NCBI RefSeq assembly: GCF_044005705.1 | Contig: NZ_JBIPKE010000020.1 | Location: 620,001-684,000 of the forward strand | Origin: Marinoscillum luteum | GTDB taxonomy: Bacteria; Bacteroidota; Bacteroidia; Cytophagales; Cyclobacteriaceae | Direction: 5' to 3' | Length of the DNA: 64,000 bases | In this document: positions 37,696 to 48,300 of the stretch, piece by piece | Position numbering within the stretch: the stretch's first letter is position 1 | How the letters are laid out: each line of letters starts with the position of its first letter | The notes under the pieces: generated by a model | What the model was told of the DNA's origin: nothing | Databases searched by the model: none | The model's input: the letters and a program-made list of their open reading frames with translations, nothing else | Program-made: the position numbers and the translations under genes

Positions 37696-39347
37696 CAATC
37701 TCTTCTTAAGATTTGACCATCTTGAATCAACCTCTCTTCCAGCTGCTCATAAGGAACGTCCTGTACACTTTGTCCATTCTCTATACTCAGCACAGCTGCT
37801 GTAGCCGCCGACTGCCCCAATACCATGTAGACCGGCTCCATGCGAATAGATCCAAAAGCCACATGAGAAGCTGACAAACAAACGGGTACCAACAGGTTGT
37901 CACATTCTTTTTTCTTAGGACGGATCGACTGGTAGCTAATGGGGTAATTTGGCGTACCCATCCAATAGGTTCCTTCTCTTCTCAGCTGACCTTTTTCATC
38001 TACTACTGTAGATACATAGTGGCAGTCGAGCCAATACGTGGCCAGCCCTACTGACTCAGGAGCAATTTCATTTCCGGTGCAATTGTGCTCTGTCATCACA
38101 TAGTCGCTCATCATTCTGCGGGCTTCCCGTACATAGAGCTGATGAGGGAAATTGCCATTGTCAATGAACTCATCTTTAGCCAGTCCCCAGTTTTGCATTT
38201 CCTCACGGATGTTCTCCGGTACTCTGGGGTCATTGCCCAAAAACCAAAGCTTGCCTAGTGCATAATCTTTATGCATTTGAGCAATTTTTTCTCGTGTTTC
38301 ATAGTCACCCTCTGTATAGTCATAATTGGCGCCTACAAAATCCAAATGATTGGTATCCGTCTTTCTGTTAGGCATTGGAGTAAGGGTAATGAGCTTTTTC
38401 CTCAATGGGATGTTGGGATCCAGTTCGAGTTGTCTGGCCTGCACTTCATACCAAAGCGGATTATAATTTTCCGGCTTTTCTATGGGCAACATATTGTTTG
38501 GATCGTCAGTAAGGGTAAGACGATAGCAATAAGACTGCATGCGCTTATCAGCACTTCCGGGTTTGATGTCCGGATTGTTCTCAATAAAAGGCAGCAGACC
38601 AGAAGATGGGTCTCCTTCTCTCAAATAAGGATCCACAGAAATCTCCCCACTTTCACTCTGCACTCCAATGATGTCATTCATTCGGAACCCATTATAAGTT
38701 TCATTAAAATCCTTATTCGAATCTCTTCCATAGGCATATGATACTCCGGCCCTGGCCATCAGGTCTCCCTCATAAGTAGCATCGATAAAGACCTGAGCAG
38801 TGTATTCTTCTCCACTCTCCATCTTGATGCGCTCTATGGACTTGCCATTCTTAAACACTCCATTATCCAGATCAAGTCGCTGATTGAAAACTACCTTTAC
38901 ACCTGCTTCCAGTAGCATAGTGCGCATGATATCTTCCGCCACATGAGACTCGTACACCCATTGCATGGACAGTGAATCACGTTTGCCCTGGAATACCCGC
39001 TTCACGATGGATTCGAAATACTCCTCTCTATCCTGATTTTTCCAGGCAGCCGGATGAAGATAATACTGATAGATACGCTGATAAAACTCTCTGGAGAGGC
39101 CCCCAATAGAAAGGTGGGAGTTGATATCTGTGGCAGTGAGCCCTGATGTGGTGGTACCTCCCACATGATTGGTATTGGAAATGAGTACAACATTTTTGCC
39201 CATTCTACCTGCCTGCACGGCGGCCGTTACCCCAGCAGAGGTCTCTCCATATACACAGATGTCATACTGGGCATAAGTACTCAGACTTAAAAAAATCAGG
39301 GCTACAAAAATGCTGTTTCTAAATCGGGATGTCTTCAATCGAAACAT
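37695..39347 (-). CDS. FAD-dependent oxidoreductase, exported
   Basis: 550-aa FAD_oxidored (PF12831-like) protein from the ATG at 39347, chosen because it begins a Sec-type signal peptide (cleavage near LSTYAQ). The Rossmann start DICVYGETSAGVTAAVQAGRMGK, NHVGGTTTSGLTATD and FIDATYEGDLMARAGVSYAYGR match the paralog at 30619-32622 closely. It lacks that paralog's C-terminal golvesin-like domain and has no lipobox. FAD proteins are often exported folded by Tat, yet no twin-arginine motif is seen. First enzyme gene after the SusE-like lipoprotein. Reaction unknown; it could oxidise a sugar or a sugar decoration. Confidence 0.84.
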   Translation of the reverse strand: MFRLKTSRFRNSIFVALIFLSLSTYAQYDICVYGETSAGVTAAVQAGRMGKNVVLISNTNHVGGTTTSGLTATDINSHLSIGGLSREFYQRIYQYYLHPAAWKNQDREEYFESIVKRVFQGKRDSLSMQWVYESHVAEDIMRTMLLEAGVKVVFNQRLDLDNGVFKNGKSIERIKMESGEEYTAQVFIDATYEGDLMARAGVSYAYGRDSNKDFNETYNGFRMNDIIGVQSESGEISVDPYLREGDPSSGLLPFIENNPDIKPGSADKRMQSYCYRLTLTDDPNNMLPIEKPENYNPLWYEVQARQLELDPNIPLRKKLITLTPMPNRKTDTNHLDFVGANYDYTEGDYETREKIAQMHKDYALGKLWFLGNDPRVPENIREEMQNWGLAKDEFIDNGNFPHQLYVREARRMMSDYVMTEHNCTGNEIAPESVGLATYWLDCHYVSTVVDEKGQLRREGTYWMGTPNYPISYQSIRPKKKECDNLLVPVCLSASHVAFGSIRMEPVYMVLGQSAATAAVLSIENGQSVQDVPYEQLEERLIQDGQILRRD

Positions 39348-39415
39348 AACTTGGTTTTCTAATTTCATATAATACTTTGGTAAAAGGGGAGCCAATTGGC
39401 TCCCCTCCATTTCTC

Positions 39416-40633
39416 TTATTGTTGCACTTTATAGTCGAAGGTGATCGAACCTGATGAGCTGGCTACCAGGGTTTTTACCAAAATGAGCACATACTCTTCA
39501 TTGGTAGTTTTAATGGCGAGAATCTCCCCTTCCTCTGTTTTAGTAATGTTCTCCGCAGAAGGCTCACTGGCCTCAAAGGCTTCCAGAATCAGCTTATCAT
39601 TCTCTATGGCATAGAAGTCTTCGGATGTCATGAACTCCGCTGACACCCTCCTGATTTCAAGACTGTTTCTTACCGTCCAGTTACCCAACCAGTCGTCACC
39701 CCAATTGGTGCTGTTGTAGATAAATTGAGCCGCATTACTGTAAGTAGGAGCGAATAGATTGATACCACTAGAACCACTTCTAAACGTACCCATATCCACA
39801 TTGGCACTATTGGCCTTTGCCTCCGGAACTGTATAAACTACATTTTCCGATAGGTCTATGAATGGTCCCACTTCAGAATTACCCTGCATTCCCAGTACCA
39901 CATCCAGGTGTGTGTCTATTGCCAATGGCACACGCTCACCTATCACAAACAAGGTATAGCTTACCTCATCAGACTTAAGCTCGTCATCGGTGGCGCGGAA
40001 CGTAAAGGTGACGTCCTTACCTCCATCCTCGGACACGAGTACATATTGAAAATGGTATGTATGAGCAAATGGATTTTCGAAAGAGGATACGGTAAGTCCT
40101 TCGATCGCATTATCATATAGCAGAGTCTCTATCTTATCCAGCTCATCTTCAGATTTGATTTGAACCTCAAAGTCCAACGTATCGCCCACCTCAAGTGTAT
40201 CCGGTAAAACTTCTGGAAGTGTAAACTCCATATTTACCGGCTCCAGAACAACCTGCACCGAATAGCTCACGTCATAGGTAAATCCTCTCTTATCATGCGC
40301 TACCACCACAAACTCCTGTGTGCTTCCCAGTTCGGCATTAGTCGGCATATAGCTAAACTGATACTGATAATGCTTTGGATCATCAAATGATGTGATTTCA
40401 GATCCATCTAAAGTTTGAAAGTCGACTTTAAGCTCCACCTTTTCCAAGCCCGCATCTGCATATACTTCGATAGGGAAGCTTATCACCTTATTAGGGAAGG
40501 CCGTCTCAGGGGCTGTAGTGGGTACCTGAACATAAAATTCGGGGTTGCCAATTTCGTCAATTGCCTCTGATTCGCATGCCGCAAGCACACAAAGTGCAAG
40601 AACCCATGCTATGATGTATTGAATATTTTTCAT
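39416..40633 (-). CDS. SusE-like surface glycan-binding lipoprotein
   Basis: 405-aa lipoprotein from the ATG at 40633 (signal ending VLAAC). It consists of repeated Ig-like beta domains (about 30-130 and 130-230) and a C-terminal beta-rich domain (about 240-405). Position directly after SusD, lipobox and Ig-like make-up fit a SusE/SGBP protein that captures glycan at the cell surface for the SusCD complex. Sequence is not conserved enough to name a ligand. A start at 40642 or 40666 is possible but would bury the signal peptide. Confidence 0.75.
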   Translation of the reverse strand: MKNIQYIIAWVLALCVLAACESEAIDEIGNPEFYVQVPTTAPETAFPNKVISFPIEVYADAGLEKVELKVDFQTLDGSEITSFDDPKHYQYQFSYMPTNAELGSTQEFVVVAHDKRGFTYDVSYSVQVVLEPVNMEFTLPEVLPDTLEVGDTLDFEVQIKSEDELDKIETLLYDNAIEGLTVSSFENPFAHTYHFQYVLVSEDGGKDVTFTFRATDDELKSDEVSYTLFVIGERVPLAIDTHLDVVLGMQGNSEVGPFIDLSENVVYTVPEAKANSANVDMGTFRSGSSGINLFAPTYSNAAQFIYNSTNWGDDWLGNWTVRNSLEIRRVSAEFMTSEDFYAIENDKLILEAFEASEPSAENITKTEEGEILAIKTTNEEYVLILVKTLVASSSGSITFDYKVQQ

Positions 40634-40652
40634 GGTTTTCATCTTTTGGGTA

Positions 40653-42113
40653 TCAGTAATCATCATTTTGATCCAGGAGATCGTTCACAAGTCGTTCCTG
40701 CTCCGGTATCGGAAACAGTAAGTGTTTGTCCAACACTAAAATGGATGGATCTTGTGCGGTTACAGCTTCTTTTAGTTTCCCCCATCTTAGTAGGTCAAAC
40801 CTCCGCTGCCCCTCAAAAGCAAACTCACGCCTTCTCTCTACCATGAGGCTATCCAAAAACTGCTCCTTGGACAGACCAGCAGTGAGATCGGCAGGTGACG
40901 GCACCTCCAATGGATAACCGAAACCTCTTCTTCGGATCTGATTGAATGCATCGTAAGCCAATGCCGTAGGTCCATTCAGTTCGTTTTCTGCTTCTGCGTA
41001 CATCAGCAGCACATCAGCATAGCGCAGGATATAGTAGTTATTGCCTCCATCTGAAACATTGGTCGCCTGCGGGTCTTGATATTTGTTTACATAGTATGGA
41101 AACTGAATCGAAGAAGGAGCGCCGGGCTCGTATAATACGTTCACACCTCTGCGATTGTCACCAGGCGAATAAATATTGTAGTGATTCTCGGTAACTGGAT
41201 TATCGCCATATCCTGAAAAACCGCCCTCTTCTGGAGCCCTTACCGAAGCAGGTGGTTTGAAAAATCCCTGATAAGAAGAGCTAACTGAAGCATCCGTGCC
41301 TCCGGTACCTACAAACTGAATTTCGAAAATCGACTCTCCAATATTCTCATTGGCGATATCAAAAACCTGCTTATAAGTAGGCCACAGTGTATACTGTCCC
41401 ATTTCCATCACTGCTTGAGCTGACTCTTTGGCTTTATCATATTCCTTGTTGGTCAGGTAAACTTTGGCCAGCAGTGCCGTAGCCGCACCTTTGGTGGGTC
41501 TGCCATAATCATCAGGGCTATACTGGGTGGGCAAACTGCTTTCACTAGCCATCAGATCACTAATGATGAGCTGATAAACAGAGTCGGTAGAAGTGCGCCG
41601 TACCTGAAGGCCTTCCAGGGTGGTAGTGGGTTTGGTAACCAGAGGTACCTTGCCAAACAAACGAACCATATTGAAATACATCATGGCTCTCAAGAAATGA
41701 GCTTCACCCAAAAACCTGGACTTAACCTCCTCATCTATAGACATATCGGCCACCCGATCCAATACAATATTGGTCCTGTTGATGTTCTTATAATGGTTTT
41801 CCCAAAATCGGTATATGAGATCTGACGATGCATCAAATTGGAATTTATCCATCTGCAGTTTGTTGATGTTACTTGTATTGCGGCCGTAGCCCCATTCCGC
41901 ATCATCAGTCCCCTGTGACTGCACCACTTCCATAAATTGGTTGTATACATCATGCGTCTGCATGGACGCATACATGGCATTCACCGCGGCCTCCGCGTCC
42001 TGTTCGGTTTCAAAGAGATTTTCCGCTGTGTTGATACCGTCTGGCTTTATGTCCAGGTCAGAGCATGCGCTCAAAACCATTGCTGTAAGAATCGTATAGA
42101 ATATTTTTTTCAT
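40653..42113 (-). CDS. susD: SusD-family glycan-binding lipoprotein
   Basis: 486-aa RagB/SusD family outer-membrane lipoprotein, lipobox VLSAC (Cys17). Helical tetratricopeptide-like start (TAENLFETEQDAEAAVNAMY) and the C-terminal block FAFEGQRRFDLLRWGKL, a SusD hallmark, are present. It forms the lid over the SusC transporter encoded just upstream (13 nt gap) and binds the oligosaccharide to be imported. Full length for the family. Confidence 0.95.
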   Translation of the reverse strand: MKKIFYTILTAMVLSACSDLDIKPDGINTAENLFETEQDAEAAVNAMYASMQTHDVYNQFMEVVQSQGTDDAEWGYGRNTSNINKLQMDKFQFDASSDLIYRFWENHYKNINRTNIVLDRVADMSIDEEVKSRFLGEAHFLRAMMYFNMVRLFGKVPLVTKPTTTLEGLQVRRTSTDSVYQLIISDLMASESSLPTQYSPDDYGRPTKGAATALLAKVYLTNKEYDKAKESAQAVMEMGQYTLWPTYKQVFDIANENIGESIFEIQFVGTGGTDASVSSSYQGFFKPPASVRAPEEGGFSGYGDNPVTENHYNIYSPGDNRRGVNVLYEPGAPSSIQFPYYVNKYQDPQATNVSDGGNNYYILRYADVLLMYAEAENELNGPTALAYDAFNQIRRRGFGYPLEVPSPADLTAGLSKEQFLDSLMVERRREFAFEGQRRFDLLRWGKLKEAVTAQDPSILVLDKHLLFPIPEQERLVNDLLDQNDDY

Positions 42114-42126
42114 CGTTTTACTCTAT

Positions 42127-45100
42127 TTAGAATGATAGATTGAAACCTGCTGTAAACACCTTGGTATTAGGATATGCTCCCGAATCAAAGCCCTGACTAA
42201 TATTGTCAGAACCGTACCTGCTCACCTCTGGATCAAGGCCAGTATAGTCGGTGAATGTGAAGAGGTTTTGGGCGTTGACATATACTCTCATGACACTCAC
42301 ACCCAGCTTGTCCAGCGCACCTGAAGGTATGGTGTAAGCCAGCTGTATATTTTTTACCCGGAGGTAAGATCCGTCTTCTACATACCTGTCGTAAGACACA
42401 TCAGTTGGCTTGGTTGCCGTGGCTCTGGGCACATCGGTATCTGTATTTTCGGCAGTCCATCTATTCAGCACTGTAGTCCGCTGATTTTGGTTACCCGTCA
42501 GGTTCTCCAGTGTGCGAAGATTCAGGTTATACAGGTCGTTGCCGTATACATACTGCAGCAAGACCGACAAGTCAAACCCTTTATAAGAGAATGTGTTGTT
42601 AAACCCTCCGAAAAACTGCGGTTGAGCATTTCCTATAATTTGCCGGTCACTTTCATTGATGACTCCATTTTCATCAAAATCCACAAATCTCACATCACCA
42701 GGCTTTGCTGAAGGCTGAGCTGAAGCAGCTACCTCCTCAGTGCTTTGGAACAATCCATCAGAAACATAACCGTAGAATGTGCCCAAGCTCTGATTGATCC
42801 TCAGGACTGTCGGAGATGAGGCAGGTATGATCTCGTCTTCACCTCCGAGGCTTGTAATCTTATTTTCATTGAAGGTAATGTTGAATCCAGATGTCCACTT
42901 AAAGCCCCGATCCAGAATCACTCCATTAGCCGAGAACTCCACACCCTTGTTTTCCACAGCTCCAATATTCTTCATTCCTGAGCTGAAGCCTGAAGTGGTA
43001 GGAATAGTCACTCTAAGTAATAGGTCATTGGTCTTTTTGTAGTACGCGTCAGCAACAAACGTGAGTCTATTCTTAAAGAAGCCCATTTCCAGTCCTACAT
43101 CTGCTTGAGAGGTTCGCTCCCATTTCAGGTTTCTGTTGCCCACTTGAGAGGGAGTGATCCCTGTCACTATCCGGTCTCCAAACACATACTTGGTACCATC
43201 CCAAAGGTCCAATGAAGGATAGTTTCCTATGCCATCCTGGTTTCCTGTAATACCATAGCTCGCACGAAATTTAAGATCGGTAAATACATTCAGATCCTGA
43301 ATGAAACTTTCCTCAATGGCTCTCCATGCAATTGCCGCTGAGGGGAAGTAGCCAAATCTATTGTTGGCACCAAACCTCGACGACCCATCCGCTCTACCTG
43401 TAAGTGTTAGTAGATACCGATCCTTAAATCCATAGTTGATTCTGGCTATGTAAGAATGTATTACCCAATTTGCTACCAATGAGCTTGGCAGCTGCGCTGC
43501 ATCCGGGTTACCCAGCCCCAGGTCGTATGTACCTGTCACATCATTGAGAAAACCTTGCGCTGAAGCTCCCAAAGATTCGTATCTGGACGACTGCTGAGTG
43601 AATCCTCCCAGTAGATCCAGGCTGTGCTCACCAAGTGTCTTCTTATAGTTAATGGTGTTCTCATTCAGCCATGTATAAGTCTGCGCTGTGAATACAGATG
43701 CATCACCACCTACCTGAGAACCTGAAAACACACTCTGAGGCATGTAGGTGTCGTTTTTATTGAAACTCGCATCCAGTCCCCAGGATGTGCGAGCTGTCAG
43801 GCCCTCGATGATCTCCCATGAAGCAAATGCATTTCCTATAGTTCTGAAGGTCTTATTTAAGTTTTGATACCCATCCAGCAATGCAATGGGGTTATTAAAC
43901 CCAATTCCCTGATTGTTGTATTGGGTGTAGCTCCCATCAGGCTGCTTGATAGGCAGATTTGGAGCAGTCGTGAGCATGGAGAAGATAGAGCCACTGTTAG
44001 CCCGGTTGGTTTTTACATAGCTAGCTGTTAAGCTATTCCCTACTTTCAGGTTTTGCTTGACTTCCTTATCCAAATTGAGTCGGAATGAGTATCGCTCCAG
44101 ATCGGAGGTTTTGATAACCCCTTCCTGATTGAAATAATCAAAAGAAATCAGATAATTGGTACCATTGTCACCTCCTGTAGCTGAGACATTATAGTTGGTC
44201 ATTGGTGCCAGGTCTCTTAGCATGGCATCCTGCCAGTCTGTAGATACCGGATTCAGACTGGGGTCATATAAAAGGGGACCTCCATCTGCCAGGCTTGCCT
44301 CATTGGCCAGCGTCTCAAACTGCTTGGCATTGAGCAAATCGTATCGGTTGGTTTCCTTCTGAAATCCATGATAAGCATTGAAACTTATTCTTCCCTCACC
44401 ACTTTTGCCACGCTTCGTCGTAATCAACACCACTCCATTACCTCCCCTGGATCCGTATATGGATGTGGCTGAGGCATCTTTGAGCACTTCTATTGATTGG
44501 ATATCGTTGGGGTTGATGGTATTGAGTGGATTCAGTGAGTTGGCATCCCCCTGCCCAGAAGATATGGGCACTCCATCTACTACGTACAGGGGCTCATTGC
44601 TTCCATTTATAGAGTTCCCTCCTCTAATTCGCACAGAAGAGCCTGCTCCAGGCATACCCGAACTCTGTACGAAAAACACACCGGCTGACCTGCCTTGCAA
44701 TGCCTGATCGACACTACGTAGTGGAAGGTTTTGTATCTCCTCTGTTCTGATTGAAGATATCGCTCCGGTTACATCTTTCTTATCCTGAGTACCATAGCCT
44801 ACTACCACTACTTCCTCTAATTCAGACATATCTACTTGTAGGGTGACATTCACCTGAGAACGCCCGTTCAGGGAAACTTCTTGAGCGAGAAACCCTATGT
44901 AACTAAAAACCAGGACGGCCTCTTCTGATGCGACAGTCAAGGTATAGTTGCCATCTATATCGGTGATGGTACCATTCATAGTGTTCTTTTCCTGGATAGT
45001 CACTCCCACGAGTGATCCTTTGTCTTCAGCAGAAATGACCCTGCCTGAAATTCTGGCTTCCTGCGCCAGCACCTGCATGCTACCCAAACAGAGTAGCACC

Positions 45101-45132
45101 AGAGAAACCCAACATCGTTTTACTATTTTCAT
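42127..45132 (-). CDS. susC: SusC-family TonB-dependent glycan transporter
   Basis: 1001-aa outer-membrane beta-barrel. Signal peptide (ends QVLAQ), carboxypeptidase-D-like N-terminal extension (about 25-105: ISGRVISAEDKGSLVGVTI), then the SusC motif VVVGYGTQDKKDVTGAISS and plug domain with VRIRGGNSINGSNEPLYVVDG, then the barrel ending in Phe (AGFNLSF), as expected for BAM-dependent assembly. It imports oligosaccharides with SusD. It is the first gene of the 14-gene operon and is divergent from the hybrid regulator. The ATG at 45132 is preferred for the signal peptide; 45141 would add three residues. Confidence 0.95.
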   Translation of the reverse strand: MKIVKRCWVSLVLLCLGSMQVLAQEARISGRVISAEDKGSLVGVTIQEKNTMNGTITDIDGNYTLTVASEEAVLVFSYIGFLAQEVSLNGRSQVNVTLQVDMSELEEVVVVGYGTQDKKDVTGAISSIRTEEIQNLPLRSVDQALQGRSAGVFFVQSSGMPGAGSSVRIRGGNSINGSNEPLYVVDGVPISSGQGDANSLNPLNTINPNDIQSIEVLKDASATSIYGSRGGNGVVLITTKRGKSGEGRISFNAYHGFQKETNRYDLLNAKQFETLANEASLADGGPLLYDPSLNPVSTDWQDAMLRDLAPMTNYNVSATGGDNGTNYLISFDYFNQEGVIKTSDLERYSFRLNLDKEVKQNLKVGNSLTASYVKTNRANSGSIFSMLTTAPNLPIKQPDGSYTQYNNQGIGFNNPIALLDGYQNLNKTFRTIGNAFASWEIIEGLTARTSWGLDASFNKNDTYMPQSVFSGSQVGGDASVFTAQTYTWLNENTINYKKTLGEHSLDLLGGFTQQSSRYESLGASAQGFLNDVTGTYDLGLGNPDAAQLPSSLVANWVIHSYIARINYGFKDRYLLTLTGRADGSSRFGANNRFGYFPSAAIAWRAIEESFIQDLNVFTDLKFRASYGITGNQDGIGNYPSLDLWDGTKYVFGDRIVTGITPSQVGNRNLKWERTSQADVGLEMGFFKNRLTFVADAYYKKTNDLLLRVTIPTTSGFSSGMKNIGAVENKGVEFSANGVILDRGFKWTSGFNITFNENKITSLGGEDEIIPASSPTVLRINQSLGTFYGYVSDGLFQSTEEVAASAQPSAKPGDVRFVDFDENGVINESDRQIIGNAQPQFFGGFNNTFSYKGFDLSVLLQYVYGNDLYNLNLRTLENLTGNQNQRTTVLNRWTAENTDTDVPRATATKPTDVSYDRYVEDGSYLRVKNIQLAYTIPSGALDKLGVSVMRVYVNAQNLFTFTDYTGLDPEVSRYGSDNISQGFDSGAYPNTKVFTAGFNLSF

Positions 45133-45328
45133 ATACTTCATTTTAGGTTGATTGATAAAGGCATGCATGAGCACCTAATAGTCCTGTCACAAAGCAAGCA
45201 AGGAGTTATCAATTACCTCTTTAAAAAAGGAGCACATTTCTTTGAATAAGTGTCAATCTACATCATTAAAAGTGCTTCAATTTGCCAAATAATCAATTAT
45301 ATAAGCTATTTCGCTTATATTGACCGGT
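45133..45328. promoter_or_regulatory. Divergent susC/HTCS promoter region
   Basis: A 196-nt AT-rich intergenic region separates the divergent susC and hybrid regulator genes and must hold both start sites. Only imperfect -7-like boxes were seen, for example TCAATTTG on the plus strand (45278-45285) and TTGCTTTG on the minus strand. No convincing regulator-binding direct repeat was recognised. Confidence 0.4.
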
Positions 45329-48300
45329 ATGATTTCCAACAGTTCGACTTACAAATTCGGCTTAATCCTCTTCCTTATTTTATGCCTTAAAACTGTCTGG
45401 GCTCAAGCTGATTTTAATTCTGTCAATATCACCGACAGAGATGGGCTACCTCAGAACAAAATCAAAAGTATTGTAAAGGATTCGCTCGGTTATGTATGGA
45501 TCGGCACACAAAATGGTATTGCTCAGTACAATGGATATAGATTCAAAACCTACGCTGCTCTAAATGGTATCGAGATCACCTCTATTTTTCTGTCAGATCA
45601 AAACGACATTTGGGTGGGGACACACCAGGGTTTATTCTTGTTGGACAGAACTCATGATGTTTTTGACAAAGTATCACTGGGTGATATCAGACATCTTACT
45701 GCATCGGGGGATGAGATATACTTTATCACGCCAGACAAAATGTACAATTTTCGGAATGGTAAAGTTTCTGCAATTGAGTTAGATGAAGAATCCTATCTAC
45801 GGCAGGTCGTGCTTCAGAACAACAAGCTGTACCTCGGGCAAGGCAAGAACCACGGGCTCGTCATAGGAGAGATCATAAAAGGACGCCTTGTCATCAAACA
45901 ACACCTCCTGGACTCCAAGGTAATTACTTGCCTAAAGACCATCAACGATCAGGTATGGGCTGGCACATCAGATGGTCAACTCTACCATCTGACAGCTGAT
46001 ACCGCTATGCCAGTAGTACTTCAAAATAACCACCCTGTTAAAGATATAGTGCTCCACAATAATCAGCTATGGGTGGGCACTGATGGAAATGGTGTGTTCA
46101 TTATAGATGATAGGAAGCAAATATTGGCTCACCGCACCCACAATCAAGGTGAAAAAAACCTCATAGGCAGTAATAACATACAAAGCATATTGTCAATAGA
46201 TAAGGGAAGCATCTGGATAGGAACATATGATGCCGGGGTTTATGCCCTATCCTCCAATCAGCTACAGTTTCAAAAGCTTCAGGATCTTTATTCAACGGAT
46301 TTAGTAAATCTTTCAGAAAGTGCCACAGCCTTTTATCAGGATCACTCCGGTAATTTACTATTGGGAACTCCAGCTGGATTTGTGAAAATAGACCCATCCA
46401 GTGGCCAAAGTATGGAGATAGGGTTTGACCAATGTCAAAAACTAATGAGTGGCTCCAAGGTATTATCCATTCTGGAGACCCATGATGAACACCTCCTAAT
46501 AGGTACCTACGACGGTGGAATGGGATATTTCACCAAAAACCTTGAGCACATTAAAACCTTCTACCCGTTCGGTATAGAAGGACAGGAACAAAACATTAGT
46601 TTTCTGTATAACCTACCAGACCATCGGGTACTGGTAAACTCCATGTATAAAGGAATGGTGGCAATGGATTTGCAGACAGGGTCCGCAACGCCCATCGCTC
46701 TCAAGGAAAGTGGAGAAAAAGTGTTCAAATTTCAATCCCAGGCACTTCGGAAGTTTAATGACGAACTCTACGCTTATGTATTTGGAAAGTCATTATACCG
46801 GATAAACACCGCCGAAGCAACACTCGAGCTTGTGCTGACTCCTCCTTTACCCATCAATGATTTTTACCTGAACAGCGATGGGACATTCTGGCTGGCCACA
46901 CGCGGCGAGGGCTTAATACTCACTTCCTCCGACGGAGAAATAATAAGACAAATAGATATAGAAGGAGGACTTCCGTCCAACTTTCTACTAAGAGTAGAAA
47001 AAGAACATACAAATCATCTGTGGATCAGTAGCATCTCCGGGCTTTCCAAAATAGATACCAGCGGTGAGGTAACTACCTTTGACCATAGGCACGGACTCCC
47101 TTCCAGAGAGTTTACCCCATTTACTTCCACCGTACTACAGGACAACAACCTCCTCTTTGGTACAGTGAAGGGGTTCGTGCTAACCCTTACAAACACACAC
47201 CCCCAGGGATCACCTCCACCAAAAACCATTATCTCAGATATTACCTTTCAAAATCAAAGCATTAAAACCCTGGGAGATGAACTACTGACAAGTCCTGTTG
47301 AATCATTGGTTAACCTGGAACTACCCTTTCACAGGAATTCATTTACGATTCACTTCTTTAATGATGACTATTCTTTTCCAAAGTTCAATAAGTTCAAATA
47401 CAGAATGCTCGGGCTTGAGAAAGATTGGATTGACCTGGAAGAAAACACACAAACCACCTACACTAATCTATCCCCCGGCAGCTATCAGTTTCAGGTAAGC
47501 TCATCCAACAAATACGGCACGCAAAATGACCAGCCAACTACATTAAAGATATTCATCTCGCCTCCCTGGTACATGTCATGGTGGGCATATCTGGTTTACC
47601 TTTTTGTAGGGATTGGCCTGGGCTATATCATTTATAGAATTATGCTCTACCGTACACACATGCTAAAGGAACTGGAGTTTTCTGAATACAAGATTCAAAC
47701 CATACGAGACCTCAATGAAAAGAAACTGCAGTTTTTCACCAACATCACCCATGACTTCAAAACGCCTCTTACCCTGATATCAGCCCCACTCGAAGAACTA
47801 CTACAGGATCAAACGATTGGTGATCGGGGAAAAAACAACCTGGGGTTGATCAAGAGGAATTCAGATCGTTTGTATCACCTCATTATTGACCTCCTTGATT
47901 TCAGAAAGATCAACAACCCTGACACGCTTCAACTCGAGGTTTCAGAAACGGACATGGTGCGGTTCTTACAAGATTTGTATGCACCCTTCCACAGTGCATG
48001 TGTACAGCAGGGAATCCTATTGACACTCGACAACCAGTGCTTAACACCCGTTTTCATAGACACCGAAAAAGTCAAGCGCATCCTCTGGAATGTCCTGTCA
48101 AACGCCCTTAAATTCACCCCAAGAAACGGAAAGATCAATATTAACTGTAGCCTTGATGGAGACAAAATGCTACTTGGCATTACAGATACAGGTAAAGGCA
48201 TGACCGAAGATGAAGTCAAATTATTATTTAATCGCTATTACCAGACAGGTCATGAAGTGGAAAACAAGGAATTTGGCACCGGGTTAGGCATGGCTATCGT

